A stretch of DNA of 64,000 nucleotides from Nesterenkonia sandarakina (GTDB lineage Bacteria; Actinomycetota; Actinomycetes; Actinomycetales; Micrococcaceae), in the NCBI RefSeq assembly GCF_013410215.1, contig NZ_JACCFQ010000001.1, positions 930,001 through 994,000 on the forward strand, written 5' to 3'. Positions within the stretch are counted from its first letter, which is position 1; every line of letters starts with the position of its first letter. The notes beneath the pieces are model-generated. The model did not search any database. It had not been told where the DNA came from and was given only the letters and a program-made list of their open reading frames with translations. Shown here piece by piece: positions 26,008-33,730 of the stretch. The position numbers and the translations under genes are program-made.

Positions 26008-26823
26008 TCACACTCCGGCCGCCGCCGTGCGCTGGACGAGCAGGCCCTGCATCTTCTTGGCGATCATCGCGATCCCCCGGCGCGGGGCGATCCGCGCGAG
26101 CAGGTCGAAGAGCCGGGCGTCGTTGCCGATCATCACACGGAAGCGCTTCTTCTCCACCGCGTCCACCAGGATCCGTGCCGCCTCCTGAGGACTCGTGACC
26201 TTGGCCTCTGCCGCTGAGATGCCGCTGAGCTCCACCCCGGAGTGGGCGCTGATCTCAGTGCGCACCGCACCGGGGAAGACCTCTGTGACCCGCACTGCGG
26301 TGCCCTGCAGCTCGGCGTAGAGCCCCTCGGTGAGCATCCGCACGGCAGCCTTGGAGGCGCCATAGGCCGGCTGTCCCGGCACCGGGAGCAGGGCGCCCAT
26401 GCTGATCACATTGACCACCGAGGCCTCGGGCCGGGCCCTGAGTCCCGGCAGGATGGCCTTGACCGTGTGCAGGGTGCCCCAGAAGTTCACGTCCATGACC
26501 CGTTCCACGACCTCCAGATCCAGGTCCTCCACGGAGACGAAGGGCTGGATGATCCCGGCGACGTTGATCAGTCCGTCCACCGGGCCGTGGGCCGCAGCCA
26601 TGAGCCCGGGCAGCTCTGCGACCGCGTCGCGGTCGATGATGTTCAGGGTGTGGGTGCTCAGTCGCTCCCCCGCCTGCGCCAGCTTGACGGTCTCCTGCAG
26701 CGACTCCGGATTGAGATCGACGGCGGCCACCCGGGCACCGCGGGCGAGCAGCTCAAGCACGACGGCCCGGCCGATGCCGGCGCCTCCTCCGGTCACGACG
26801 AATACTTTCCCTGGACACTTCAT
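26008..26823 (-). CDS. Short-chain dehydrogenase/reductase
   Basis: Classical SDR (271 aa): cofactor motif VVTGGGAGIGRAVVLEL, NVAG-type segment INVAGIIQPF, catalytic Ser (VINVISMGALLPVPG) and YGASKAAV (YxxxK). ATG at 26823 has GGAGG 7 nt upstream; another ATG two codons earlier sits almost on the ribosome site. A basic C-terminus with IAPRRGIAMIAKKMQ suggests membrane association. Stand-alone gene; substrate unknown. Confidence 0.9.
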   Translation of the reverse strand: MKCPGKVFVVTGGGAGIGRAVVLELLARGARVAAVDLNPESLQETVKLAQAGERLSTHTLNIIDRDAVAELPGLMAAAHGPVDGLINVAGIIQPFVSVEDLDLEVVERVMDVNFWGTLHTVKAILPGLRARPEASVVNVISMGALLPVPGQPAYGASKAAVRMLTEGLYAELQGTAVRVTEVFPGAVRTEISAHSGVELSGISAAEAKVTSPQEAARILVDAVEKKRFRVMIGNDARLFDLLARIAPRRGIAMIAKKMQGLLVQRTAAAGV

Positions 26824-26856
26824 GGCCATGCCTCCATGTGTCACCGGCAGGCGATT

Positions 26857-26869
26857 CCTTCCCGGAAGG
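26857..26869. promoter_or_regulatory. 13-bp palindrome upstream of the SDR gene
   Basis: CCTTCC-C-GGAAGG is a perfect dyad 34 bp upstream of the SDR start and could be an operator for it; nothing identifies the binding protein. Confidence 0.35.
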
Positions 26870-26982
26870 CCAGGCTAGGGCAGGGCTCCTCCGGGCGGAA
26901 GGGCCTTTGCTCGGCCGGGCGCGGATCACTCGGCGGCGAGGCTGACGGGACCCATGAGAGTTCCAGAGGTCAGGTCCGCGTC

Positions 26983-28221
26983 TCAGCCGCGGGGCTTCAT
27001 CCTGGTGTTGGGCAGCTCGGGGGCCGGCAGCGGCGCGGCCTGTCCCGGCGGGAAGTCGCCGAACTGTGGAAAGCGCCGCCCGTCGTCGTAGCGGGTCTCG
27101 GCCAGCGCATCGCGGAGTCCTCCGTGCACCGGGTCACCCAAAGCCCCGGGCGGGACCGTCACCTGGTGCTCGGAGCCATCCGCCCGGGCGGCACGCTCAG
27201 TGGGGGCGCGCTCGGTGTGGGCGCCCTCGGTGGAGGCGCGCTGCCCGGATCCGTCCTCGCGCAGGCCCCCCGAGGCATCGGAGACGGTGTGCAACGGGGA
27301 GTCCTCGGCTGCCGGTTCAAACCCCATCTCAGCCTGGTAGGCGTTCCGGAAGGCCACGATCTCCTCGTGGCTGCGCCCGACGAAGTTCCACCACATCACG
27401 ATCTGCTCCCCCAGGGGCTCCCCGCCGATCAGCAGGGCCAGAACCGGCTCGTCGAGGGCCTGGACACGCAGCACGGTGTTCCCGGTCTCGGTGACTGCCA
27501 GGTGGTCCTCCTCGACCAGGGCGCCGTTGAGTCGCACCGCGCCTGCAATTCGCAGCAGTCCATGCTCATGCTCGGCGGGGACTTCGATCTCCAGCACGGT
27601 TCCGGGCTCCAGGCGCAGCTGTGCTCCGGTGAGCGGGAGGTAGGTGGGCACCGGCGAGCGCCGCCCCAGCAGCTCGCCCAGGAAGATCCGCGCCTCCCAG
27701 CCGGGTCCGCGGACCGGGTCTGGGCGGTGGGTCTCGAGCGAGGGTGCCACGAAGCGGTGCTCATCGGGGAAGGCATACCAGAGTTGGGCGCCGTGGAGCA
27801 CCGTGGTATCGGCCGTGGAGTACTCCGAGTGACTGATGCCGCTGCCGGCGTTCATCACCGCTACCTCCCCGGGACGCACGGTGGCCCAGTTCCCGGCGGA
27901 GTCCATGTGGTCGATCCGGCCCTCGAAGAGCCAGGAGACGGTGGCCAGCCCGGTGTGCGGATGCCGGGGCACCCGCATCGGCGTGGCCTGGGTGAGGTCA
28001 TCGGGGCCGTAGAAGTCCAGGAAGCACCAGGCACCCACGAGGGAGCGGGCCCGCTGCGGCAGGGTGCGACGCACGTTCATGGCGCGCGGCCCACCCAGCG
28101 GCACCGTGCGCGGCTCCAGCAGCTCCACCCCGTCCTGCGCGCGGGTCACTCCGTCGCGCAGGCCCTCGAAGGTATAGGGCCCGTTGATGCAGACCTGCTC
28201 CTGCAGTTCACCGCTGCTCAT
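26983..28221 (-). CDS. Pirin-family protein
   Basis: Cupin-fold iron protein (412 aa). The pirin signature is intact: RHPHTGLATVSWLFEG, MDSAGNWATVRPGEVAVMNA, SGISHSE, giving the metal ligands His, His, His and Glu. Longer than usual pirins (about 290-330) because of an insertion of roughly 60 residues near the C-terminus, rich in TER/Ala repeats (EGAHTERAPTERAARA), before the usual NTRMKPRG end. Pirins act as redox-linked regulators or quercetinase-like enzymes; which applies here is unclear. Divergent from galactokinase, with a MarR-like operator upstream. Confidence 0.93.
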   Translation of the reverse strand: MSSGELQEQVCINGPYTFEGLRDGVTRAQDGVELLEPRTVPLGGPRAMNVRRTLPQRARSLVGAWCFLDFYGPDDLTQATPMRVPRHPHTGLATVSWLFEGRIDHMDSAGNWATVRPGEVAVMNAGSGISHSEYSTADTTVLHGAQLWYAFPDEHRFVAPSLETHRPDPVRGPGWEARIFLGELLGRRSPVPTYLPLTGAQLRLEPGTVLEIEVPAEHEHGLLRIAGAVRLNGALVEEDHLAVTETGNTVLRVQALDEPVLALLIGGEPLGEQIVMWWNFVGRSHEEIVAFRNAYQAEMGFEPAAEDSPLHTVSDASGGLREDGSGQRASTEGAHTERAPTERAARADGSEHQVTVPPGALGDPVHGGLRDALAETRYDDGRRFPQFGDFPPGQAAPLPAPELPNTRMKPRG

Positions 28222-28265
28222 CGCCGTCTCCTTCAGTCCCTGGTCCGCGAATGCACGGCAAGTAT

Positions 28266-28277
28266 TTCAAAATTGAA
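28266..28277. promoter_or_regulatory. MarR-type operator-like dyad upstream of pirin
   Basis: TTCAA-AA-TTGAA, AT-rich in a GC-rich context, lies 45 bp before the pirin start and 90 bp before galactokinase. MarR/HxlR-type redox regulators often use such sites at pirin genes. No such regulator gene is in the window. Confidence 0.5.
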
Positions 28278-28366
28278 CGGAAAAGCCCAGGGGGTCAGCC
28301 TCAGACGCTGAGCGCCGGTCACTCCCATAGAACACCACGCCACTGTGGATGGCACAATGGAACACC

Positions 28367-29704
28367 GTGCGAACTACCGATGCCGTCTGGCTCGCCCCCG
28401 GCGAGCCGCAAGAGATCCAATCTGACCTGGTCACCCGCTTCCAACAGGAGTATGGCCGGGCAGCTTCGGGCACCTGGTTCGCACCGGGGCGGGCCAATCT
28501 CAACGGTGAGCACATCGACTTCCACGCCGGTCGCTGCCTTCCCCTGGCTCTGGCCCACGGAACCTATGTCGCTGCCGCCCCGCGCACCGACGGCCAGCTC
28601 CGCCTGCGCACCCTGGACCCTTCCCTTGATGACGGGGTCACCATGGTGGCCCCCGATGCGATAGGCCCCGGCGCCGCCGTCGAAGCGACGGGTCATTGGA
28701 GCCAGTACGTCTCCGGGGTCCTCTGGGCGCTGCGGGAACTCGGCGACTCCCAGCCGGAGTTCCAGGTCGATCCGGATTTCGGCGCCGACCTGCTGGTGCT
28801 CTCCACGCTGCCCATCGGCGGAGGGCTCTCCTCCTCGGCGGCCCTGGAGTGCGCCTCCATGCTGGCCTTCCTCGCCCTGGGCACTCCGTTCGGCCAGGAG
28901 AACCCGCTGCAGAACCTCAATGCAGCGCTCACCAAGCAGCACCGCAAGGATCTCGCCGCCGCCTGTGTGCGCGCCGAGGTGGAGGTGGTCGGCGCCGGCA
29001 CCGGTGGTCTGGATCAGTCCGCCGCACTGCGCGCCCGCCCTGGAAAGGTGCTCTCCCTGGACTGCCGGGATTTCAGCGTCACCCCCTTGGACATCGGCTG
29101 CATCCTGCGCGGTTACCGGCTGATCGCCGTGGACACCGGGGAGGCCCACCGCCTTGCCGATGGCCAGTTCGGCCAGCGTCGCGCCGACGCCGAGGCCGCC
29201 ACCGCTCTGTTGGGCCTCGACCGGCTGCGCGATGCGCTTCCCGAGCGTCCGCGCAAGGCCGATGTCACCCATGTGCTTGAGGAGTTCGATCGACTCTCCG
29301 AGCAGCTGGAGACCCTGGAGGGTCGCAGCATCGCCGCCTGCCGGCGTCGACTCCGACACGCGCTGACCGAGATGGTGCGCTCTGAGAAGCTGCACCATCT
29401 GCTCTCCGGGGATTCCTACGGAGTGCGCCACATCGCCTCCACCATCGGGGACATCCTCACCGCGGGCCATATGAGCATGCGCGACGACGCGGAGGTCTCC
29501 TTCGACGTCGCCGACATGGTCGTGGAGACCGCGCTGGCCCAGGGGGCAGAAGGCGCCCGGCTCATCGGCGGCGGCTTCGGCGGTTCCGTGCTCGTGCTGA
29601 TCTCTCCGGCGGCGATTCCCAAGCTCACCGCGGCTCTGGAGCGCATCAGTCGCAGCATCCGCCTGCTCGACGTGGCTCCCTCCGCGGCGGCCCACGCGCT
29701 GTGA
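28367..29704 (+). CDS. galK: Galactokinase
   Basis: GHMP kinase (445 aa) phosphorylating galactose, or a related sugar, at C1. Motifs: GRANLNGEHIDFHAGRCLPL (galactokinase signature), PIGGGLSSSAALECASML (ATP loop) and GARLIGGGFGGSVLVL (motif 3). The GTG at 28367 gives a normal N-terminus and sits 8 nt after CACAAT, a possible -10 for a leaderless message; an in-frame ATG at 28349 is the alternative. No galT or galE is adjacent. The stop overlaps the pcp start (GTGA). Confidence 0.93.
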   Translation: MRTTDAVWLAPGEPQEIQSDLVTRFQQEYGRAASGTWFAPGRANLNGEHIDFHAGRCLPLALAHGTYVAAAPRTDGQLRLRTLDPSLDDGVTMVAPDAIGPGAAVEATGHWSQYVSGVLWALRELGDSQPEFQVDPDFGADLLVLSTLPIGGGLSSSAALECASMLAFLALGTPFGQENPLQNLNAALTKQHRKDLAAACVRAEVEVVGAGTGGLDQSAALRARPGKVLSLDCRDFSVTPLDIGCILRGYRLIAVDTGEAHRLADGQFGQRRADAEAATALLGLDRLRDALPERPRKADVTHVLEEFDRLSEQLETLEGRSIAACRRRLRHALTEMVRSEKLHHLLSGDSYGVRHIASTIGDILTAGHMSMRDDAEVSFDVADMVVETALAQGAEGARLIGGGFGGSVLVLISPAAIPKLTAALERISRSIRLLDVAPSAAAHAL

Positions 29705-30402
29705 CCTCCCCCGCCCCGGCCGAGACAGTCGCAGGCGCTGCGAGACCTGGCCACACGGTGCTGCTCACCGGGTTCCAGCCCTTTGCCGGCATGGACCACA
29801 ACCCCTCCTGGAACGTGGTCACAGAACTGGCCGAACGCGCCGAACGTGCGCAGCTGCGCGCCCAGGCGGTGCACGGAGAGATCACCGTGCGCACAGCGCT
29901 GCTGCCGGTGGAGTTCGAGGCCAGCGCGCAGCTCATGGACGAGCAGATCGCCGCCACCGACCCCGACCTGGTGATCGCGGTAGGCCTGGCGGCCGGCACC
30001 GAGGCGGTCCGGCTGGAGCGCGTGGGCCTGAATCTCCGTGATGCCCGGATTCCGGACAACGCCGGCCACCAGCCCGCCGGAGAGCCCGTGGTCCCGGGTG
30101 GACCGACGGCGATGTTCTCCACCCTGCGGCTGAAGGCCGCCCATGCCCTCATCGACGCCGAGGGAATCCCTGTGACGCTCTCGCTCAGTGCCGGCAGCTT
30201 CGTGTGCAACAGCCTGCTCTACGCCCTGCTGCACACCACCGGACCCGGCGCACGTCCGGCCGGGTTCGTCCATGTCCCGGACCTGGACCTCCCCGGGTCC
30301 GAGGTGAGCCGGGCCCAGGCGGTGCTCGCGCTGGACCTGCTGATCACCGAGTCGCTGCGCCCCGAGCCAGACCTCGACGTGCCCGCCGGACTGCTGCACT
30401 GA
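29701..30402 (+). CDS. pcp: Pyroglutamyl peptidase (pyrrolidone-carboxylate peptidase)
   Basis: C15 cysteine peptidase (233 aa) that removes N-terminal pyroglutamate. Catalytic Glu is in EAVRLERVGLN, Cys in SAGSFVCNSLLYALL and His in AGFVHVPDL. It opens HTVLLTGFQPFAGMDHNPSW. The GTG start overlaps the galactokinase stop, so the two are coupled although functionally unrelated. Confidence 0.93.
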   Translation: MTSPAPAETVAGAARPGHTVLLTGFQPFAGMDHNPSWNVVTELAERAERAQLRAQAVHGEITVRTALLPVEFEASAQLMDEQIAATDPDLVIAVGLAAGTEAVRLERVGLNLRDARIPDNAGHQPAGEPVVPGGPTAMFSTLRLKAAHALIDAEGIPVTLSLSAGSFVCNSLLYALLHTTGPGARPAGFVHVPDLDLPGSEVSRAQAVLALDLLITESLRPEPDLDVPAGLLH

Positions 30403-30466
30403 GGCACTGAGGCGCTGCGGCCCTTGAGACACTTGGGCACTCAGGCGCTGAGGCGCTGAGGCGCTG
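30402..30466 (+). repeat. Octamer repeat cluster after pcp
   Basis: AGGCGCTG occurs three times in perfect tandem (30443-30466), and once at 30410-30417 next to the variant AGGCACTG (30402-30409). The first copy overlaps the last base of the pcp stop. No function evident; may reflect slippage. Confidence 0.7.
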
Positions 30467-30609
30467 GGACGCCGATGGTTCTGCCGGATCACCGGCCTGC
30501 CCGGCGAGGATTTACCTTCCGACCAGCTCATTCTCAGAGACTCTGCTTAGACTTCGCTCAAAGCGCACTGACCATCTACCGGCAGAGAGCTGCCAAGCGA
30601 GGTGCACGA

Positions 30610-30792
30610 ATGTCGTCTCATCCCGCAGGATCCGAACACCGAGAGCTTGACCCCTCGACCCAGGACTCCGCAGCCCGGCACAGCCCCGGGCTCGGGCGTT
30701 CCCATTCCGATGCCGCCGTTGCGATCACGCTGGGGCTCGGCATCGGGGTGCTCGCGTTTCTCCTGGTGCTCCCCTACCTGGGCAGGATCTGA
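30610..30792 (+). CDS. Small membrane protein
   Basis: 60-aa protein with a polar, Ser/Asp-rich first half and one C-terminal membrane helix (DAAVAITLGLGIGVLAFLLV). ATG at 30610 follows CGAGGTG at 7 nt. No known family recognised. Coding is supported by the ribosome site, the helix and the absence of a better gene on either strand. Confidence 0.6.
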   Translation: MSSHPAGSEHRELDPSTQDSAARHSPGLGRSHSDAAVAITLGLGIGVLAFLLVLPYLGRI

Positions 30793-30889
30793 CCGGAATC
30801 CGACGCCGAGCACACTTCCCCGGGTCCCAGCTGGCCCTCGGCGTCGCCGGTCTGCTTCTCACCCGGAATGCCCGGTACGCTGACACGCT

Positions 30890-31519
30890 GTGAGCACCAG
30901 CAAGAAGTCGGCCGGGAAGAAGCCCGCCTCGAAGAACTCCGCCTCCAGAGGGCCCTCCGGCGCATCGCCGTCGCCTTCGCGGAGAACGGCCTCTTCGAGC
31001 CGAAGCAGTCCGGGCCCGCGCGCTGGCTCTGGCTCACGTGCTGGCTCAGGACCGCGTGCTGGAACGGGTCCACGCAACACCTCCAGGGCCGGCGCAACCC
31101 GGAACGGAGCCCGGGGAAGATCCGGCGCGCCGGGCAGGCCTGACACCCACGGTCCCCGACCGGGCGGACGCACCACGTCGGGTCCGGCCTCTGCTGCGCC
31201 CAGTGGTCTGCGGAAGTTCGCGGGAGACTGGGGCCGGTACCTCTGGGCCGTGGTCGTCGCCGTGGTGATCGCAGCGATGCTCTTCGAGTTCACCATGATC
31301 TGGACCATCGGGGTCGGCTTCTACATGCTGGCCCTGGGCGAGTTCACCGGACTCTGGCTCCTGGTGGGCGGCTACGCGATGGCGTGCACCCCGGCGGCCT
31401 TCGGCCTGCTCATCGCCACCGGACAGTTCTGGAGGTCCATGACCCACGCACTGTGGATCGGCCTGCTCTACGGTGCCGTGGGGTTCACCTTCCTCGACGT
31501 CATCCTGGGTGCCTTCTAG
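30890..31519 (+). CDS. Membrane protein with basic disordered N-terminus
   Basis: 209-aa protein. The first ~105 residues are Lys/Arg/Ser/Gly/Pro-rich and probably disordered (KKSAGKKPASKNSASRGPS, repeated GSGPRAGTGPR). Then come about three membrane helices (YLWAVVVAVVIAAMLFEF; MLALGEFTGLWLLVGGYAMA; THALWIGLLYGAVGFTFL). No family recognised. GTG start without a clear ribosome site. The end overlaps the convergent WYL regulator gene by 20 bp. Confidence 0.75.
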   Translation: MSTSKKSAGKKPASKNSASRGPSGASPSPSRRTASSSRSSPGPRAGSGSRAGSGPRAGTGPRNTSRAGATRNGARGRSGAPGRPDTHGPRPGGRTTSGPASAAPSGLRKFAGDWGRYLWAVVVAVVIAAMLFEFTMIWTIGVGFYMLALGEFTGLWLLVGGYAMACTPAAFGLLIATGQFWRSMTHALWIGLLYGAVGFTFLDVILGAF

Positions 31520-32555
31520 CGCCCGCCGCGCGGCGGTGGCGTGCCACCAGCTCCTCAGCCCGGGCGAGCACCATGTGGCGCAGGGCATCCGGGGAGAGCA
31601 CCTCCACGCCTGGCACCGCGATGAGCTGGGACGCGGCGACCTCGAGGCTCTCCAAGCGCAGCTCGAAGCCCACCCGCAAAGGTTTCGCGGCCTCGCCCAC
31701 AGCGGTGGTGGCGTCAGCGGGGGTGGCACCAGCGGAGCCAGCTCCGACGGTGGTGCCATCTGAGCTCGCCTTCAGCCCCCGCATCGGGGCTCCCGGCGTG
31801 GCGGCCCGCAGCGAATCCACGGCTGTGATGGGCACGCTGACCTGGACCGGCACGGCGTGCAGTGCGGCTTCAAACTCAGCCCGCGAGTCCCTCCAGTGCT
31901 GGGCCAGGGAGAAGCCCTCGGGGCGCCACGCTGCTTCCGGCAGCTCCTCCGCCCGACGCATCCTGCTCACCCGGTAGGTCCGCGCGGACCGACGATGCGC
32001 CGCCACCAGGTACCAGTGCTCGCCCTTGAGGACCAGCCCCAGCGGGTCCACCACCCGGGTCACTGCGCCTCCGGCGCCCCGCTGGTAGCGGATCCGCAGT
32101 CGGTGGCCCGACCACACGGCCTGAGCCACCGCTGGAAGGGCCTCCGGCCGCTCGGGCTCGGTGAACCAGGCCTCGTGGTCGAGCAGGAATCTCTCCTGAG
32201 CGGGCAGCACCGCCGCGCTCTGGCCGGTGGTCGCCGTGGCGGCGAGCATCTTCAGCCGCGCCATCTGGAACTCGGTCTCCAGGCCGAGGCCACGCGAGCC
32301 GGCCTCGCCGATGATCAGCGCCTGCAGCTCCGGGACGGTCAGGCCGGTGAGCGGCGAGCGCCAACCCTTCACCAGGCCGACGCCGCCGCCCGGTCCGGGC
32401 CGCGTCCACAGCGGCACCCCCACGGCCTGGAGTGCGGCGATGTCCCGCTCGATGGTGCGCACACTGACCCGATGACCCGCAGCGAGCTGCGCCGCAGTGG
32501 CTACCGGGGTGCGGCCGAGCTCGAGCAGCAGCGCCACCAGCCGTGCGGATCGCAT
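31500..32555 (-). CDS. WYL-domain transcriptional regulator (HTH + WYL)
   Basis: 351-aa regulator: N-terminal winged HTH of the DeoR/HTH_11 type (RLVALLLELGRTPVATAAQL, VSVRTIERDIAALQAVGVPL) and a WYL domain, where LVLKGEHWYLVAAHRRS holds the WYL motif. Divergent from an SDR gene 141 bp away, with an 8-bp dyad between them; it probably represses or activates that gene in response to a ligand bound by the WYL domain. Contains an Ala/Thr-rich insertion near residue 275. Confidence 0.92.
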   Translation of the reverse strand: MRSARLVALLLELGRTPVATAAQLAAGHRVSVRTIERDIAALQAVGVPLWTRPGPGGGVGLVKGWRSPLTGLTVPELQALIIGEAGSRGLGLETEFQMARLKMLAATATTGQSAAVLPAQERFLLDHEAWFTEPERPEALPAVAQAVWSGHRLRIRYQRGAGGAVTRVVDPLGLVLKGEHWYLVAAHRRSARTYRVSRMRRAEELPEAAWRPEGFSLAQHWRDSRAEFEAALHAVPVQVSVPITAVDSLRAATPGAPMRGLKASSDGTTVGAGSAGATPADATTAVGEAAKPLRVGFELRLESLEVAASQLIAVPGVEVLSPDALRHMVLARAEELVARHRRAAGARRHPG

Positions 32556-32573
32556 GGCAGCAGTCTAGACAGA

Positions 32574-32594
32574 TCCCGACACCGGATGTCGGGA
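32574..32594. promoter_or_regulatory. Probable operator of the WYL regulator
   Basis: TCCCGACA (32574-32581) and TGTCGGGA (32587-32594) form a perfect inverted repeat with a 5-nt spacer in the divergent promoter region, 19 bp from the regulator start. Binding by the WYL regulator is inferred from location. Confidence 0.72.
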
Positions 32595-32695
32595 ATTGCT
32601 GGGACCCTGAGGTTCGAGGCACCGCAAGGGGCCTCACTCCAGCTCTCGCCCGCCGTGGCGCACGCGCGCACGGCACACCGCTCCAGGAGGAACCC

Positions 32696-33730
32696 ATGAC
32701 TGCCCAGTCCAGCTCAGCAGCGCCCAGCTCACCGACCTCCGCCACGCCGGCGCATCCGTCAGGCCAGTCAAGCCAGGCTGGCCACCCCCACCACCCCGAC
32801 CTCTCCGGCCGGGTCGCACTGGTCACCGGAGCCACCCGCGGAGCCGGTCGGGCAATCGCCCGCGAGCTCGCGGCCTCCGGCGCGCTGACCTATTGCACCG
32901 GTCGCTCCACGCCGGAAGCCCCCTCTGACTACGGCCGGCCCGAGACGGTGGCGGAGACCGCCCGGCTGATCAACGACGCCGGCGGCATCGCGCATCCGGT
33001 GATCGTGGATCACCTCGAGATCGAAGCGGTCCGGGCGCTGATCGCGCGCATCGACGCCGAGCAGGGACGCCTGGACATCCTGATCAACGACATCGGCGGG
33101 GAGGCCTATGTCCAGTTCGGCAAGACCCTGTGGGACTACGACCTCGACGCCGGGAAGAAGCTCTTCGACACCGGGTTCACCACGCATCTGAACACCAGCC
33201 ATGCCGCTCTGCCGCTGCTGATCCGCCACCCGGGCGGGGTGGTGGTGGAGGTGACCGACGGGACCCGCAGCTATAACGCCTCGCACTTCCGCGAGAGCGT
33301 CTTTCATGATCTGACCAAGACCGCGGTGGATCGCCTGGCCTTTGCGCAGGGGCATGAGCTCGCCGCCCACGGTGGGACCGCCGTGTCGGTCTCTCCCGGC
33401 TGGCTGCGTTCGGAGATGATGCTCGAGGGCTTCGGGGTGACCGAACAGACCTGGCGCGCCGCAGCGGAGGCCAACCGGGGCAGGACCGATGTCGTCCCGC
33501 CCTATGAATTCGTCATCTCCGAGACCCCGGCGATGCTCGCCCGCGGTGTCGCGGCCCTGGCGGCGGACCCGGCACGCGAGCGCTGGAACACGCTCTCGAC
33601 CAGCTCCTACGAGCTTGCCCAGCACTACGGCCTCACCGACATCGACGGGTCCCGGCCGGATGCATGGAGCTTCATCACCCAGCTGGAGACCACCGAGGCG
33701 GCGAGGCTGGAGGCCTCGGACTACCGCTAG
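32696..33730 (+). CDS. SDR-family oxidoreductase
   Basis: 344-aa SDR with a roughly 40-residue Ser/Pro/His-rich N-terminal tail before GRVALVTGATRGAGRAIARE. An Asn-type motif DILINDIGGEAY follows. The usual YxxxK is not plain: SYNASHFRESVFHDLTKTAV suggests an atypical active site, as in SDRs of the 'SDR family NAD(P)-dependent' mixed group. ATG at 32696 follows AGGAGG. Likely target of the divergent WYL regulator. Its stop codon overlaps that of dnaB on the other strand. Confidence 0.88.
   Translation: MTAQSSSAAPSSPTSATPAHPSGQSSQAGHPHHPDLSGRVALVTGATRGAGRAIARELAASGALTYCTGRSTPEAPSDYGRPETVAETARLINDAGGIAHPVIVDHLEIEAVRALIARIDAEQGRLDILINDIGGEAYVQFGKTLWDYDLDAGKKLFDTGFTTHLNTSHAALPLLIRHPGGVVVEVTDGTRSYNASHFRESVFHDLTKTAVDRLAFAQGHELAAHGGTAVSVSPGWLRSEMMLEGFGVTEQTWRAAAEANRGRTDVVPPYEFVISETPAMLARGVAALAADPARERWNTLSTSSYELAQHYGLTDIDGSRPDAWSFITQLETTEAARLEASDYR

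Noticed and set aside
32600-32650. GGTTCGAGGC resembling a tRNA T-arm upstream of the SDR gene
   Set aside because: No pairing acceptor, D or anticodon arms could be formed around it.
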